A stretch of 36,731 nucleotides of DNA from Erysipelotrichaceae bacterium (GTDB lineage: Bacteria; Bacillota_I; Bacilli_A; Erysipelotrichales; Erysipelotrichaceae), in contig JAFRJA010000108.1 of the NCBI GenBank assembly GCA_017432545.1, positions 1-36,731 of the forward strand, written 5' to 3'. Position numbers and translations under genes: made by a program. Below, piece after piece: positions 1-8,085 of the stretch (positions are counted from its first letter, which is position 1; every line of letters begins with the position of its first letter). The notes below the pieces were generated by a model that was given only the letters and a program-made list of their open reading frames with translations, searched no databases and was not told the DNA's origin.

Positions 1-432
1 ACAGGATTCAATTTCATCAATATGTGCCTGGACTTTGTGTTTTACACTTGGAGGCAGTCTATTGAGCTTAGTAGAATTTTTACGGTTTAGAAATCTGACT
101 TTGCGATAGCGAGTCTTCCTGTTTCTACGAAATCTACGTGCCTGTCTGCGACCGTCTGTTTTGGTTTTGATATCGGTTCTTAATTCAACTTGCGACTGAT
201 ATAGAACTTCTCCGTTGGCAGCACACGCTGTACCAACATGCTTTGAACCTGTATCTTGTCCTAAGACAACTTCCTGTACAACAACCGTTTCAGGTTCGTA
301 CAATAACTTAATTGTGAATGGACAACGCCTTACTACTTTTGCTTTGTTTGAATTTAACAACCTGCGAACCTTGCCGAAACGTTTTGTCGGCATAAGCGCT
401 TGTCCATCTTTTGAAATTACATATACAAACAT
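1..432 (-). CDS. iscB: IscB RNA-guided nuclease, N-terminal part (runs off the left edge)
   Basis: The reading frame is open from ATG at 432 to base 1 (144 codons). It opens with a PLMP-type domain (MPTKRFGKVRRLL at residues 14-26, then KAKVVRR and PFTIKLLYE). A RuvC-I motif LGQDTGSK follows, with the likely catalytic Asp at residue 60. An arginine-rich bridge helix spans about residues 93-113 (TDGRRQARRFRRNRKTRYRK), and RLPPSV follows. This order is that of IscB, the transposon-encoded ancestor-like relative of Cas9 that uses an omega RNA to cut DNA. The HNH domain and RuvC-II/III would lie left of the window, so catalytic completeness cannot be judged. An AAAGGAG ribosome site precedes the ATG. 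The matching RNA lies directly upstream (433-704). IsrB, which lacks HNH, is the main alternative. Confidence 0.88.
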   Translation of the reverse strand, partial: MFVYVISKDGQALMPTKRFGKVRRLLNSNKAKVVRRCPFTIKLLYEPETVVVQEVVLGQDTGSKHVGTACAANGEVLYQSQVELRTDIKTKTDGRRQARRFRRNRKTRYRKVRFLNRKNSTKLNRLPPSVKHKVQAHIDEIESC

Positions 433-704
433 ACTAATTCCGGCTCCTTTCTAAGATTGTGAGATTTCTACTTTTTAAGACAGTAATCTCAAACTGTAAT
501 GCGTATCTTAATCCTGTTACCGGGTTAAGAATCCGTCTTCCTTTCGACAATGTTGAATGAGGTTTTGGGTTCTGACACACAAGGCTTTGCTTACTCGAAC
601 CCGACTTAATGTCAGAACACAGAGCATCGGTCTAAGGCGACAACCGAAGGTGTGTATGTGTTTCTCTCAATCAACGTAGGTATGGTTTCTCACACCTTAG
701 TCTT
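433..704 (-). ncRNA. HEARO / omega RNA of the IscB locus
   Basis: These 272 bases upstream of iscB have no convincing coding frame on the minus strand but contain several pairing segments. Read on the minus strand, examples are AACCCGGTAACAGGATTAAG, the CACCTTCGGTTGTCGCC segment and a GTTCTGACATTAAGTCGG...TGTGTCAGAACC stretch whose TTCTGACA/TGTCAGAA arms can pair. In known IscB loci a roughly 200-300 nt structured RNA (the HEARO motif) sits exactly here, carries the guide at its 5' end and runs up to or into the iscB start. Position, size and structure fit that. I did not fold it or match it to a covariance model, so the boundaries are approximate. Confidence 0.7.
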
Positions 705-754
705 GTGAACTATTTAATCGAAGCCACGAAGTCTTTAGCTTCATGGTAGTTCAC
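705..754. repeat. Nested hairpin at the presumed iscB transposon end
   Basis: GTGAACTA (705-712) pairs with TAGTTCAC (747-754). Inside it, CCACGAAG (724-731) pairs with CTTCATGG (739-746), allowing one G-T pair. Such subterminal hairpins are typical of IS200/IS605-type ends recognised by TnpA. The outer arm touches the metallophosphoesterase stop codon (754-756), so the element end lies right at the gene's 3' end. The guide portion of the omega RNA should be templated at or near this border. Confidence 0.6.
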
Positions 755-1845
755 TATGGCTTTAAAGTTATAACTTCATAGCGACAGGTCGATTCGTTCT
801 TGAATGGATAGAACCAGCCCGCAATACCCGGACTTACCAGCAACGTCGTATCATTGAACCTGTATTCATCTACGACATTAAGACCCGCCAGAGAATAGAG
901 GAAATGTAACGGGAAGTACTGCCCAGCATGGGTATGGCCACTCAGCTGCAGATCGGCTTTCAGTTCCCGGATCTCATCATTCTGATAAGGGGTGTGATCG
1001 ACACAGATCAGATAGGAGTCAGATGGAATACTTTTCAGTTTATCCAACGGCTGACGTTCCGGATGAGACACATCTTCTCTGCCTAAGATGACGATATCAT
1101 CCACGACCACATAATCATCTACCAGCATAATGAGGCCATTGTTTATGATCGCATCTTCAAGCTCATCTGCAGTGTACTTCTTACCACCCACATAATCTCC
1201 TCTTTCCTGACGGTCATGGTTGCCATAGATGAAGTAGACCGGACAATCAAAAGAACCTAATTGAGAATAGACCCATTCCATCTCTTCCTTTTCGCTCTTT
1301 TCATCAGTAATGTCACCACCCAGGATCACAAAATCAGGTTTAAGAGCCTTGATCTCATTGAAGGCATTTTGCACTGTATCCTTTCTCTGGCTTGAACCAT
1401 AATGTAAGTCAGAAAGGAAAACGAAACGATGTTCACTCTTCAGCTTATCAGACTTATAAGTCAGTTCATTAGCTCTGATGATCTGTGAATTGATCGTTCC
1501 ATACAGAAATACAAACAGCATAGCCACGATAGAAATGATCAGTGAATATTTCTTAGGCAGATCCTTTTTAAACAAAGAAATGATAAAAAGAATGATCTGC
1601 GCAAAAAAGTCAGCTAACAGAGCGATATAGATACCGCTTAACGGATAGCCATATTTCCATAAAAAAGGAGCTCCCATGGCGATAAGAGAAAAAGCCAGGG
1701 CGGTAGCGCCAAGTGCCTTCAGGATAAAGAAAACGATCTTTACTATTTTATTCTGAACTTTATCTGACAGACTGTTAAGCAGATAGACAAGCAGAAAACC
1801 GCATAAAGCTGACAATATCCAGTCTACATATCTCATAGTATTCAT
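754..1845 (-). CDS. Membrane-anchored metallophosphoesterase (YkuE-like)
   Basis: The protein has 363 residues. The first ~125 form about four hydrophobic segments. A calcineurin-like phosphoesterase domain follows with the metal-ligand motifs in order: SDLHYG, GGDIT, GNHD and SGHTHAG. These ligands bind a dinuclear metal centre and hydrolyse phosphoesters. The substrate cannot be told; relatives such as YkuE and LpxH-like enzymes act on membrane lipids or other phosphodiesters. The domain is C-terminal to the membrane part, facing in or out depending on topology. The stop codon touches the hairpin of the iscB element, but the gene appears intact. It is separated by about 50 bases from the GGDEF gene upstream on the same strand, so cotranscription is possible. 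Confidence 0.85.
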   Translation of the reverse strand: MNTMRYVDWILSALCGFLLVYLLNSLSDKVQNKIVKIVFFILKALGATALAFSLIAMGAPFLWKYGYPLSGIYIALLADFFAQIILFIISLFKKDLPKKYSLIISIVAMLFVFLYGTINSQIIRANELTYKSDKLKSEHRFVFLSDLHYGSSQRKDTVQNAFNEIKALKPDFVILGGDITDEKSEKEEMEWVYSQLGSFDCPVYFIYGNHDRQERGDYVGGKKYTADELEDAIINNGLIMLVDDYVVVDDIVILGREDVSHPERQPLDKLKSIPSDSYLICVDHTPYQNDEIRELKADLQLSGHTHAGQYFPLHFLYSLAGLNVVDEYRFNDTTLLVSPGIAGWFYPFKNESTCRYEVITLKP

Positions 1846-1895
1846 CTATAAATCTCCTTCCTGATAATGAAAACAGGCTATGCCCGTTTTCTGAA

Positions 1896-3290
1896 TTACT
1901 GATCCTGTTCTGTAATATCTTTGTTTCGACGATCATATTGAGGATGTTCAGTATAGAACTGACGCTTGACCGCATACATGTCTTCATCGACCGTATTCAG
2001 TATCTCACGGGCCGAATTCTTGGAATCGACCCAATAGGAACCGACGGCGATCGAAACGATATCATCTTCGGCTTCTCTTTTCTTCATCTTCTCGACCAGA
2101 TCTTCAAATTCGCTTCTGGTGACATTGTTCAGGATGACGACGAACTCATCACCGCCGATACGATAGAGATTGGACATGCCAAAGACATCCTTCATCGCTT
2201 CCACGCTTCTTAAGATATATTCATCACCTTTCTGGTGACCATTCTCATCATTGATCTGTTTGAGACCATTGAGATCCATCATGACGATACCAAACGGCAG
2301 GAAACGGCTGTCGATCAGTTCATCGAGATATTTCTCCATAGCATAACGGTTATTGATACCGGTCAGTATATCGGTACGCGAGAGATCTTCAAGTTTATTT
2401 ACCAGCTGATGGATCGCGATCTCCGAGCCTAAGAAGAAGGACATCAGTTCGACCAGTTCCTTGACATCAGCAGTCTTACTGGTATCGTAGTTGACAACAT
2501 AAAGATAACCGATGACATTCTTTTCTCTTCTAAGCGGGATCAGTACCAGTGAAGAGACATTATTGGTCTTCATGGAATTGACCCAGGCCGGATTATATTT
2601 CTCGATCTCATCAAAATCGTTTTCGTTCTGAACGATAACACAGTTGGAAACACCGATCATATCCTTCCAGGTCTTGACGATATCATAGGAGATTTCGACA
2701 TGTCTCGGTTCTCTTCCGAGCCTGGCTTCATCGACGACTTCCGTAAAAGTGAAAGCCTCTTTCTTCACGTCGTCTACCAGCATGATACGGCAAGCCAAAG
2801 CACCGGTCGCTTTTCTGATCTCTTCCAAAGCGATCAATGCGCTTTTTTCAAAATCTTCACCACCCATCAAAGTGATGCAGCTTCTGATAACGGTAGCCGC
2901 GGTATTCATCGAAACAGCAGCCATGCGGGATGGATCGGCATACTTGGTGAATTCAAAAAGATAAAGCACATAGGCTCTGTTTTCATCGCCACCTTCCAAA
3001 GGAATGGCCTGCTGATCAGTCCAGCAGCCTAAAGCCTTGGTTTCAACATAGGCATGCATCCTCTTTTTGGAAAAAGCAGCCTCAAAACACCATTCTTCAT
3101 ACTTGGAATCCTTCGGAACCAGTTCCTGATAAAGCATGCCATCATAATACTTTGGCCCCATTACATCCCTGTATGGCTGATTGGCACATACGATATGTAT
3201 ATCTCCGCAATCATTTTCACCGATGCGGTCTACCGACAGTACACAGCACGGTAAAGATAATTCATCTGTAAGTTTCTGATAATCTTCCAT
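1896..3290 (-). CDS. Cytoplasmic diguanylate cyclase-like protein (PAS-GAF-GGDEF)
   Basis: The protein has 464 residues and no membrane segment. Residues ~1-118 look like a PAS-type sensor, ~145-290 like a GAF domain (ending with conserved-looking IPLRREKNVIGYLYVVN), and ~302-455 are a GGDEF domain. The signature RIGGDEF is intact (GGDEF at 379-383), and DLNGLKQINDENGHQKGD supplies the metal and substrate residues. It should make cyclic di-GMP from two GTP in response to a small-molecule or redox cue. I see no RxxD inhibitory site five residues before the signature, so product inhibition may be absent. The ATG at 3290 fits, with a tandem 18-bp repeat upstream at 3313-3348. Confidence 0.85.
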   Translation of the reverse strand: MEDYQKLTDELSLPCCVLSVDRIGENDCGDIHIVCANQPYRDVMGPKYYDGMLYQELVPKDSKYEEWCFEAAFSKKRMHAYVETKALGCWTDQQAIPLEGGDENRAYVLYLFEFTKYADPSRMAAVSMNTAATVIRSCITLMGGEDFEKSALIALEEIRKATGALACRIMLVDDVKKEAFTFTEVVDEARLGREPRHVEISYDIVKTWKDMIGVSNCVIVQNENDFDEIEKYNPAWVNSMKTNNVSSLVLIPLRREKNVIGYLYVVNYDTSKTADVKELVELMSFFLGSEIAIHQLVNKLEDLSRTDILTGINNRYAMEKYLDELIDSRFLPFGIVMMDLNGLKQINDENGHQKGDEYILRSVEAMKDVFGMSNLYRIGGDEFVVILNNVTRSEFEDLVEKMKKREAEDDIVSIAVGSYWVDSKNSAREILNTVDEDMYAVKRQFYTEHPQYDRRNKDITEQDQ

Positions 3291-3312
3291 ACTATCTATG
3301 ATATACCAATTT

Positions 3313-3348
3313 CACTTTCTTTTCCCTTTTCACTTTCTTTTCCCTTTT
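3313..3348. repeat. Two perfect 18-bp tandem repeats upstream of the GGDEF gene
   Basis: The unit CACTTTCTTTTCCCTTTT occurs at 3313-3330 and again at 3331-3348, 23 to 58 bases upstream of the minus-strand GGDEF start. On the coding strand it is a purine-rich run containing AAAAGGGAAAAG. It may be a replication-slippage tract or affect transcription or translation of the gene. Confidence 0.8.
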
Positions 3349-3390
3349 CAGCTTCCAATTATGACCCGATAACACAAATTCACAAAATTG

Positions 3391-3414
3391 AAAAAAGAGA
3401 GACACAGGTCTCCC
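3391..3414 (-). terminator. Intrinsic terminator after the zinc-ribbon gene
   Basis: On the minus strand GGGAGAC, loop CTGT and GTCTCTC form a stem followed by TTTTTT. It lies just past the stop codon at 3448. Confidence 0.75.
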
Positions 3415-3447
3415 ATTTCAAAATTCGGTTTTACTGTTTGTTATTTT

Positions 3448-4932
3448 TTATTTATCATCGATCTTTTTCCAGTTGAGATCATTCAAAGTACTCTGATCCA
3501 AAGCACTACCCGATACGCCATAGACATCACCATACTGATTCTCATAGACATGATCGGCCCCCACACTTACCTGTACATTCTGGCCATAGCTGTTGGTGTA
3601 GGTGTTGACACCAAGGGTAGCTTCCGATCTGGCCTTGGACATCCGGGCATCAGAATCCATCTTCAGTTTCCAGGAATCCATCAGTCCGGCCGAAGCACTT
3701 CTTGAATACTCAGAGATCTTTCTGGAAGTCTCCATCTGCATCTGATGCAGCTGGGCCTGCTTCTGCATAACGATCTGCTGATTCATGGCTACAGCCTGTC
3801 TGATCTGGGCCATCTTCTGATTGATCAGATCAGCTGATCTTCTTGAAAGATCCTGATCCGGAGTATAAGTACTCACAAAGTTTATGAAATCTCTTTCCGC
3901 TTCCTTTTCCCTTTCCTTCAAGGCCACACAGAGGTACTTACGGTAGGCACCGAAAGTGATCTGATCAACTCTTCTTCCACTGTGGCCGAATTTCGGACTC
4001 TCTTCATTCACCTGCGGCTGCTGTTTAACAGGTTCATGAACTTTCATAGTTTCCTTTTCTTTATTCCTGCGCATCGCTTTGCCTAAAAGACCGCCATGCA
4101 TCATATCATCAAAAGTCAGCTTATCTTTTCCCGAGATCACATCCGAAACTGTTGAACCAAGATTCTGTAGTGACGGCGTACTGCCGACCAGTTTATTCAG
4201 ATTCTCTTTTAACTTATCAAGATTCAGACCTTTAAACAGATCAAAACCATAGATCAGTTCCTGGCCCTCATAATCAACACCCGCAAAGACCACACAATCT
4301 ACGCCGCTTTTGGTCTTACCTTCAAACTTATACAGCACTGATTCACAAAGCTGATTGACCGGAGCCGAAGGTATTTCCATGAAAGCGTCAAAAGCCGAAA
4401 CATCATTATTCAGCTGTGTTAAGGCGTCTTTAGGATTCTTGCCGAAGTAACTCGGCAGATCAGTCTTCGCCACCAGATTCAATACAGCCCCTGAGATCCT
4501 TTCCGCATATTCCTTTACATAGTCTTCCGGTTCTTCAAATGCCTTATAACCGTTTGAAGTATGATTAGGAACCAAAGCTATGATGCCTTTGATGAAGACA
4601 TTCTTTACATCATGAAACAGTTCCTTGGAGTCCGCAAACATAATGATCTCGTCGGCGTTGCTGGCGCTGGCTCTTGTGGTAAATGGGATCATCTCGGATT
4701 GCCACTGATTGGTGATCGTCGCATTCAACTTGTAACTATCCGGCACATATGCCGAAGCGATTCTTACGCCATCTGCCGTCACAAAATCTTTCAGATTGCT
4801 CTGATTCTCATTTGTCTTGTAAGTAATGTGGATACTGCTTCCGCATTTGGGACAGACTGTTATATGCGTATCGACACTGTCGATGTTCAGTTGTGCTCCA
4901 CATTGCGGGCAGGTATAGGCTTGAAATTCCAT
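3448..4932 (-). CDS. Zinc-ribbon protein with C-terminal coiled coil, function unknown
   Basis: The protein has 494 residues. The N-terminus carries a four-cysteine zinc ribbon (CPQCG at residues 8-12 and CPKCG at 27-31), followed by an alpha/beta region to about residue 260. A charged linker comes next, then a region rich in Arg, Gln and Met (~330-430) predicted to be helical or coiled coil. The tail is rich in Asn, Tyr and Gly and ends in WKKIDDK. There is no signal peptide or membrane span. Zinc ribbons at the N-terminus are common in bacterial proteins that recruit partners or nucleic acid, but I do not recognise a specific family. It is flanked by a terminator on each side, so it is probably monocistronic. 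Confidence 0.8.
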   Translation of the reverse strand: MEFQAYTCPQCGAQLNIDSVDTHITVCPKCGSSIHITYKTNENQSNLKDFVTADGVRIASAYVPDSYKLNATITNQWQSEMIPFTTRASASNADEIIMFADSKELFHDVKNVFIKGIIALVPNHTSNGYKAFEEPEDYVKEYAERISGAVLNLVAKTDLPSYFGKNPKDALTQLNNDVSAFDAFMEIPSAPVNQLCESVLYKFEGKTKSGVDCVVFAGVDYEGQELIYGFDLFKGLNLDKLKENLNKLVGSTPSLQNLGSTVSDVISGKDKLTFDDMMHGGLLGKAMRRNKEKETMKVHEPVKQQPQVNEESPKFGHSGRRVDQITFGAYRKYLCVALKEREKEAERDFINFVSTYTPDQDLSRRSADLINQKMAQIRQAVAMNQQIVMQKQAQLHQMQMETSRKISEYSRSASAGLMDSWKLKMDSDARMSKARSEATLGVNTYTNSYGQNVQVSVGADHVYENQYGDVYGVSGSALDQSTLNDLNWKKIDDK

Positions 4933-4949
4933 AGCTTCTCTCCTTCTTT

Positions 4950-4981
4950 ATAAAACGCTGATCATATCTGATCAACGTTTT
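4950..4981 (-). terminator. Hairpin terminator between the dehydrogenase and zinc-ribbon genes
   Basis: AAACGTTGATCA and TGATCAGCGTTT (minus strand) form a stem around GATA, ending in a T-rich stretch. The near-symmetric stem with T or A runs on both sides could act in either direction. It lies just after the dehydrogenase stop at 4988. Confidence 0.65.
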
Positions 4982-4987
4982 TGTTTA

Positions 4988-5917
4988 TTATTCTTCTCTG
5001 ATCGTAACTATATTTATAAGTTCTTCGCCATTCAGATATCTTCTGAGATTTTCCTTACACAGATCCAGGAACTTTTCGATCGCACTGTACAGATGATAAC
5101 CGCCGGCCACATGCGGTGTCAGCACCAGATTAGGTTTATCCCAGAGTTCGTTATTTGGATCAAGGGGTTCCTTCAGATAGACATCGGAAGAAACGGCCGC
5201 AATGATCTTGTTGTCGAGAACTTCTTTAAGTGTTTCCTCAGTATAAAGGTTACCTCTTCCGACATTGATCATGATCGTATCTTTGCGCATCTTTCTGAAT
5301 GTCTCAAGCGTAAACAGGTTTTCATTTTCCTTGTTTCCTGGCATGACCGTGACCACCACATCGACGTCACTGATCGCCTTATCGAGATCTTCGCTGGTAT
5401 ATAGTTCATCGACATGATCAGGTTTATCGATCATTCTGCGTTTGACCCCGATCACATACATCCCCAAAGCCTTGCACAGCTTAGCCAGGGTATTTCCGAT
5501 ATCGCCGAGACCAACGATACAGACTTTCATTTCATCGTACTGCTTGACCATGCCTTCATCGGCCCAGAGATGTTTGTGCTGATCATCGCGATACAGATAC
5601 AGTTTCTTGGCCATACTTAAGATCATCGCAAAGGTATGTTCAGCTACCTCTCTTGAATGGACATCTGCCGCATTAGTCAAAATTACTCCATCAGGCAAGA
5701 TACCCTTTCTGATTAAATTATCGATACCTGCCGCTGCCGTCTGTATCCATTTAAGATTCTTATATTCTTTTAAACTCTCTGGCCTTACATTTCCTAAAAT
5801 GATATCAGCATCAGTATCTTTATGATAGACAAAAGACAGCTGATCAGATACAGCCTCAAGTTCTTCTTTCTGTTCATCCGTAAATTTCAGATGTGATGCG
5901 ACCTGTACTTTATACAT
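4988..5917 (-). CDS. D-2-hydroxyacid dehydrogenase, NAD-dependent
   Basis: The protein has 309 residues, near the usual length. The Rossmann nucleotide-binding motif GLGDIGNTLAKLCKALGM is near residues 136-153. NVGRGNLYTEETL is the conserved strand after the catalytic Arg region, and EPLDPNNELWDKPNLVLTPH carries the Glu and His of the Arg/Glu/His catalytic set. It interconverts a 2-keto acid and a D-2-hydroxy acid with NAD(P)H. The exact substrate (lactate, glycerate, phosphoglycerate or other) cannot be read from the sequence. No ACT domain is present, so it is unlikely to be a classical long SerA. It is soluble and cytoplasmic. Confidence 0.88.
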   Translation of the reverse strand: MYKVQVASHLKFTDEQKEELEAVSDQLSFVYHKDTDADIILGNVRPESLKEYKNLKWIQTAAAGIDNLIRKGILPDGVILTNAADVHSREVAEHTFAMILSMAKKLYLYRDDQHKHLWADEGMVKQYDEMKVCIVGLGDIGNTLAKLCKALGMYVIGVKRRMIDKPDHVDELYTSEDLDKAISDVDVVVTVMPGNKENENLFTLETFRKMRKDTIMINVGRGNLYTEETLKEVLDNKIIAAVSSDVYLKEPLDPNNELWDKPNLVLTPHVAGGYHLYSAIEKFLDLCKENLRRYLNGEELINIVTIREE

Positions 5918-5988
5918 TTTTTCATCACTTAAAACCGCTTCATGAATATTCCTGAATTAACAATTTTCCTTTTTTTCAAATTGATATA

Positions 5989-6609
5989 TTAACTTAACTG
6001 TTTAAGATCCTTACCGACTGCTTCATAAGTCTGGAAGATATACTGATCCTTGACATCAGGATCATAGATATCCAGACCGAACTGGTTCTGATAGATCGTA
6101 TTCATCGTCAGATTGGCCGTATAGTCTTTTACGACATTGCCGTCTCTGTCAAATACGACACCCTTGCCGCTGTTGAATTCTCCGAAGAAATCCCAGTGCA
6201 GCAGATACAGTTCATCATTCAGGTTATAAAGTGAAAGCACACCGTACTTGTTGTTGATCTGGACATCCATCTTCTCCATGAATTCGATTTCCTTGCCATT
6301 GACTCTGACGCTGTCATAAACAGTGCAGGCACCGTTGCAGTAATCAGTCTTCTTTTCACTGCCGCCGAAAGTGATACTCAGATCATCATCGACCACAAAA
6401 GTCTCGTTTTCATGTTCAAACTTGAACATATAGGCAACAAACTTGTCATCCAGCTTGGTGACATATTCCACTTCGCTTGGTTCAGGTTCCGGGGCCGGAG
6501 CTGGCTCCGGAGCTGGCTCTGGTTCAGGTTCTGGAGTAACAGGTTCTTCTTTCTTGCCGCCGCAGCCGCAAAGCAAGAGGACCAGTAATAAGATCATTAT
6601 TTTTTTCAT
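5989..6609 (-). CDS. Secreted lipoprotein with proline/glutamate linker
   Basis: The protein has 206 residues. The signal peptide is MKKIMILLLVLLLCGC, with a lipobox whose cysteine is at about residue 16. A linker of Pro-Glu-Pro/Ala repeats (~22-46) follows, typical of spacers that carry a domain through the cell wall. The remainder is a small beta-rich domain containing two cysteines close together (CNGAC), with no family I recognise. It resembles the lipoprotein at 18295-19194 in signal, linker type and size class but not clearly in domain sequence. Confidence 0.75.
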   Translation of the reverse strand: MKKIMILLLVLLLCGCGGKKEEPVTPEPEPEPAPEPAPAPEPEPSEVEYVTKLDDKFVAYMFKFEHENETFVVDDDLSITFGGSEKKTDYCNGACTVYDSVRVNGKEIEFMEKMDVQINNKYGVLSLYNLNDELYLLHWDFFGEFNSGKGVVFDRDGNVVKDYTANLTMNTIYQNQFGLDIYDPDVKDQYIFQTYEAVGKDLKQLS

Positions 6610-6673
6610 CGTAACACCTCATCCTTTATATACTAATTATATTAAATATTATTTCCTTAATAAATTAAGACAA

Positions 6674-6696
6674 ACTCACGGTCATAAACCGTGAGT
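6674..6696 (-). terminator. Terminator after the folA gene
   Basis: ACTCACGG (6674-6681) and CCGTGAGT (6689-6696) form a perfect 8-bp stem. On the minus strand it is followed by TTGTCTT, just beyond the stop codon at 6707. Confidence 0.75.
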
Positions 6697-6706
6697 CATA
6701 TAAACA

Positions 6707-7174
6707 TTATTCTTTTCTTACTAATTCTCTGTACACAAAATCCGGATAATCGACTTCCTTGACGATGTCCCAGTCATTGAGTTCGAAACAATCGAAACGG
6801 GTATCTGTCTCGTAGTTATCCTTCACAAAAGAGACATACGCTTTCTTACAATACGGATAAGCCTGACGATAGATCGAAGCTCCGCCGCAGATGATATATT
6901 CCGTCTCATCGTTTTCATGTTTCTTCAGGAATTCGATCAGATCATTTTCAACTTCAACATCATCAGCCTTGTATTCCGGATCGATCGATACCACTGTTAT
7001 ATAACGATCTGTAAGTTTGCGGGGCAGATTATCATAAGTGGTCTGACCCATGACGATATTCTTGAAAAGCGTATTGGCCTTGAAGAGTTTCAGTTCATCT
7101 TTAAGATGCCAGGGCAGAGATCCTCTGATACCGATGCCCTTTTCGGGTTCCATCGCGACCGAAAAAGAGATCAT
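6707..7174 (-). CDS. folA: Dihydrofolate reductase
   Basis: The protein has 155 residues, the normal size. It starts [23 protein letters not shown] with the GxxxxLPW loop, the acidic residue in KDELKLFK for substrate binding, [11 protein letters not shown] for NADPH contact and [13 protein letters not shown] for the cofactor GG motif. It regenerates tetrahydrofolate with NADPH. The start codon overlaps the end of thyA by 4 bases (ATGA type), so the two are translated as a coupled pair. The pathway logic agrees: ThyA makes dihydrofolate and DHFR recycles it. Confidence 0.95.
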   Translation of the reverse strand: MISFSVAMEPEKGIGIRGSLPWHLKDELKLFKANTLFKNIVMGQTTYDNLPRKLTDRYITVVSIDPEYKADDVEVENDLIEFLKKHENDETEYIICGGASIYRQAYPYCKKAYVSFVKDNYETDTRFDCFELNDWDIVKEVDYPDFVYRELVRKE

Positions 7175-8049
7175 ACAGAAACCTTTCCTTTAATAGCCGG
7201 CCATGGATCATAATCCAGAACTTTGACATCGTCGATCGTGAAATCGAAAATACTCTTGATCTCCAGATTGAGCCAGAGCTTAGGCAAAGGTCTAGGCTCA
7301 CGGGAGAGCTGTTCCTTGATCTGATCGATGTGATCGAGATAGATATGCGCATCACCAAAGGTATGAACGAATTCATATGGCTGATAGCCGCAGACCTGAG
7401 CCACCATCGCCAGCAGTAATGAATAGGAAGCAATATTGAAAGGCACACCTAAGAATAAGTCAGCCGAACGCTGGTAAAGCTGGCAAGACAGTTTCTTCTT
7501 ATCAGCTGATACATAGAACTGGAAGAAAGCATGACATGGAGGCAAAGCCATCTGATCGACCTGCGCCGGATTGAAAGCGACGACCAGGTGTCTTCTGGAG
7601 AACGGATCATTCTTCAGGTTTTCGATCAGCTGTGTGATCTGGTCAACACCGCTGCCGTCAAAGTCGCGCCATTGCTTGCCATAGACCGGGCCTAAATCGC
7701 CCCATTTATCCGCAAAAGCTTCATCATCACAGATCTTCTGAATGAATTCTTCCATCGTCTCACCCTTGTATTCAGACGATGCTTTATATTTGGCATAAGG
7801 CCAGTCATTCCAGATCTTGACATTCTTCAAAGCCAGAGGCCTGATATTTGTCTCACCCTTTAAGAACCAGAACAGTTCTTCAAAGATACCGCGATAAAAG
7901 ACCTTCTTGGTAGTCAAAAGCGGAAAACCGTCTTCCAGGTTCACTCTCATCTGATAACCGAATTTAGAGATCGTTCCCGTACCCGTACGGTCTTGTCTCT
8001 TTTCGCCGTTTTCCAGAACAAAACGGCACAGATCCAAATATTGTTTCAT
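7171..8049 (-). CDS. thyA: Thymidylate synthase
   Basis: The protein has 292 residues, slightly longer than the 264 of the Escherichia coli enzyme. The catalytic cysteine is in [10 protein letters not shown] (Cys172). The phosphate-binding arginines are in DPFSRRHLV, and the dUMP/folate pocket motif is [20 protein letters not shown]. It converts dUMP to dTMP using methylene-tetrahydrofolate. It is followed by folA with a 4-base overlap, giving a compact thyA-folA operon closed by the hairpin at 6674. Confidence 0.97.
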   Translation of the reverse strand: MKQYLDLCRFVLENGEKRQDRTGTGTISKFGYQMRVNLEDGFPLLTTKKVFYRGIFEELFWFLKGETNIRPLALKNVKIWNDWPYAKYKASSEYKGETMEEFIQKICDDEAFADKWGDLGPVYGKQWRDFDGSGVDQITQLIENLKNDPFSRRHLVVAFNPAQVDQMALPPCHAFFQFYVSADKKKLSCQLYQRSADLFLGVPFNIASYSLLLAMVAQVCGYQPYEFVHTFGDAHIYLDHIDQIKEQLSREPRPLPKLWLNLEIKSIFDFTIDDVKVLDYDPWPAIKGKVSV

Positions 8050-8085
8050 AGATTTTACCTCACCACAATTACATTTGATTATACA

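Noticed and set aside
215-454. Plus-strand 79-codon frame
   Set aside because: It is antisense to the iscB start, whose motifs are clear on the minus strand.
2700-3032. Plus-strand 110-codon frame within the GGDEF gene
   Set aside because: Shadow of the minus-strand GAF region; no ribosome site and no family features.
7101-7448. Minus-strand 115-codon frame
   Set aside because: Alternative frame inside thyA and folA with no features.
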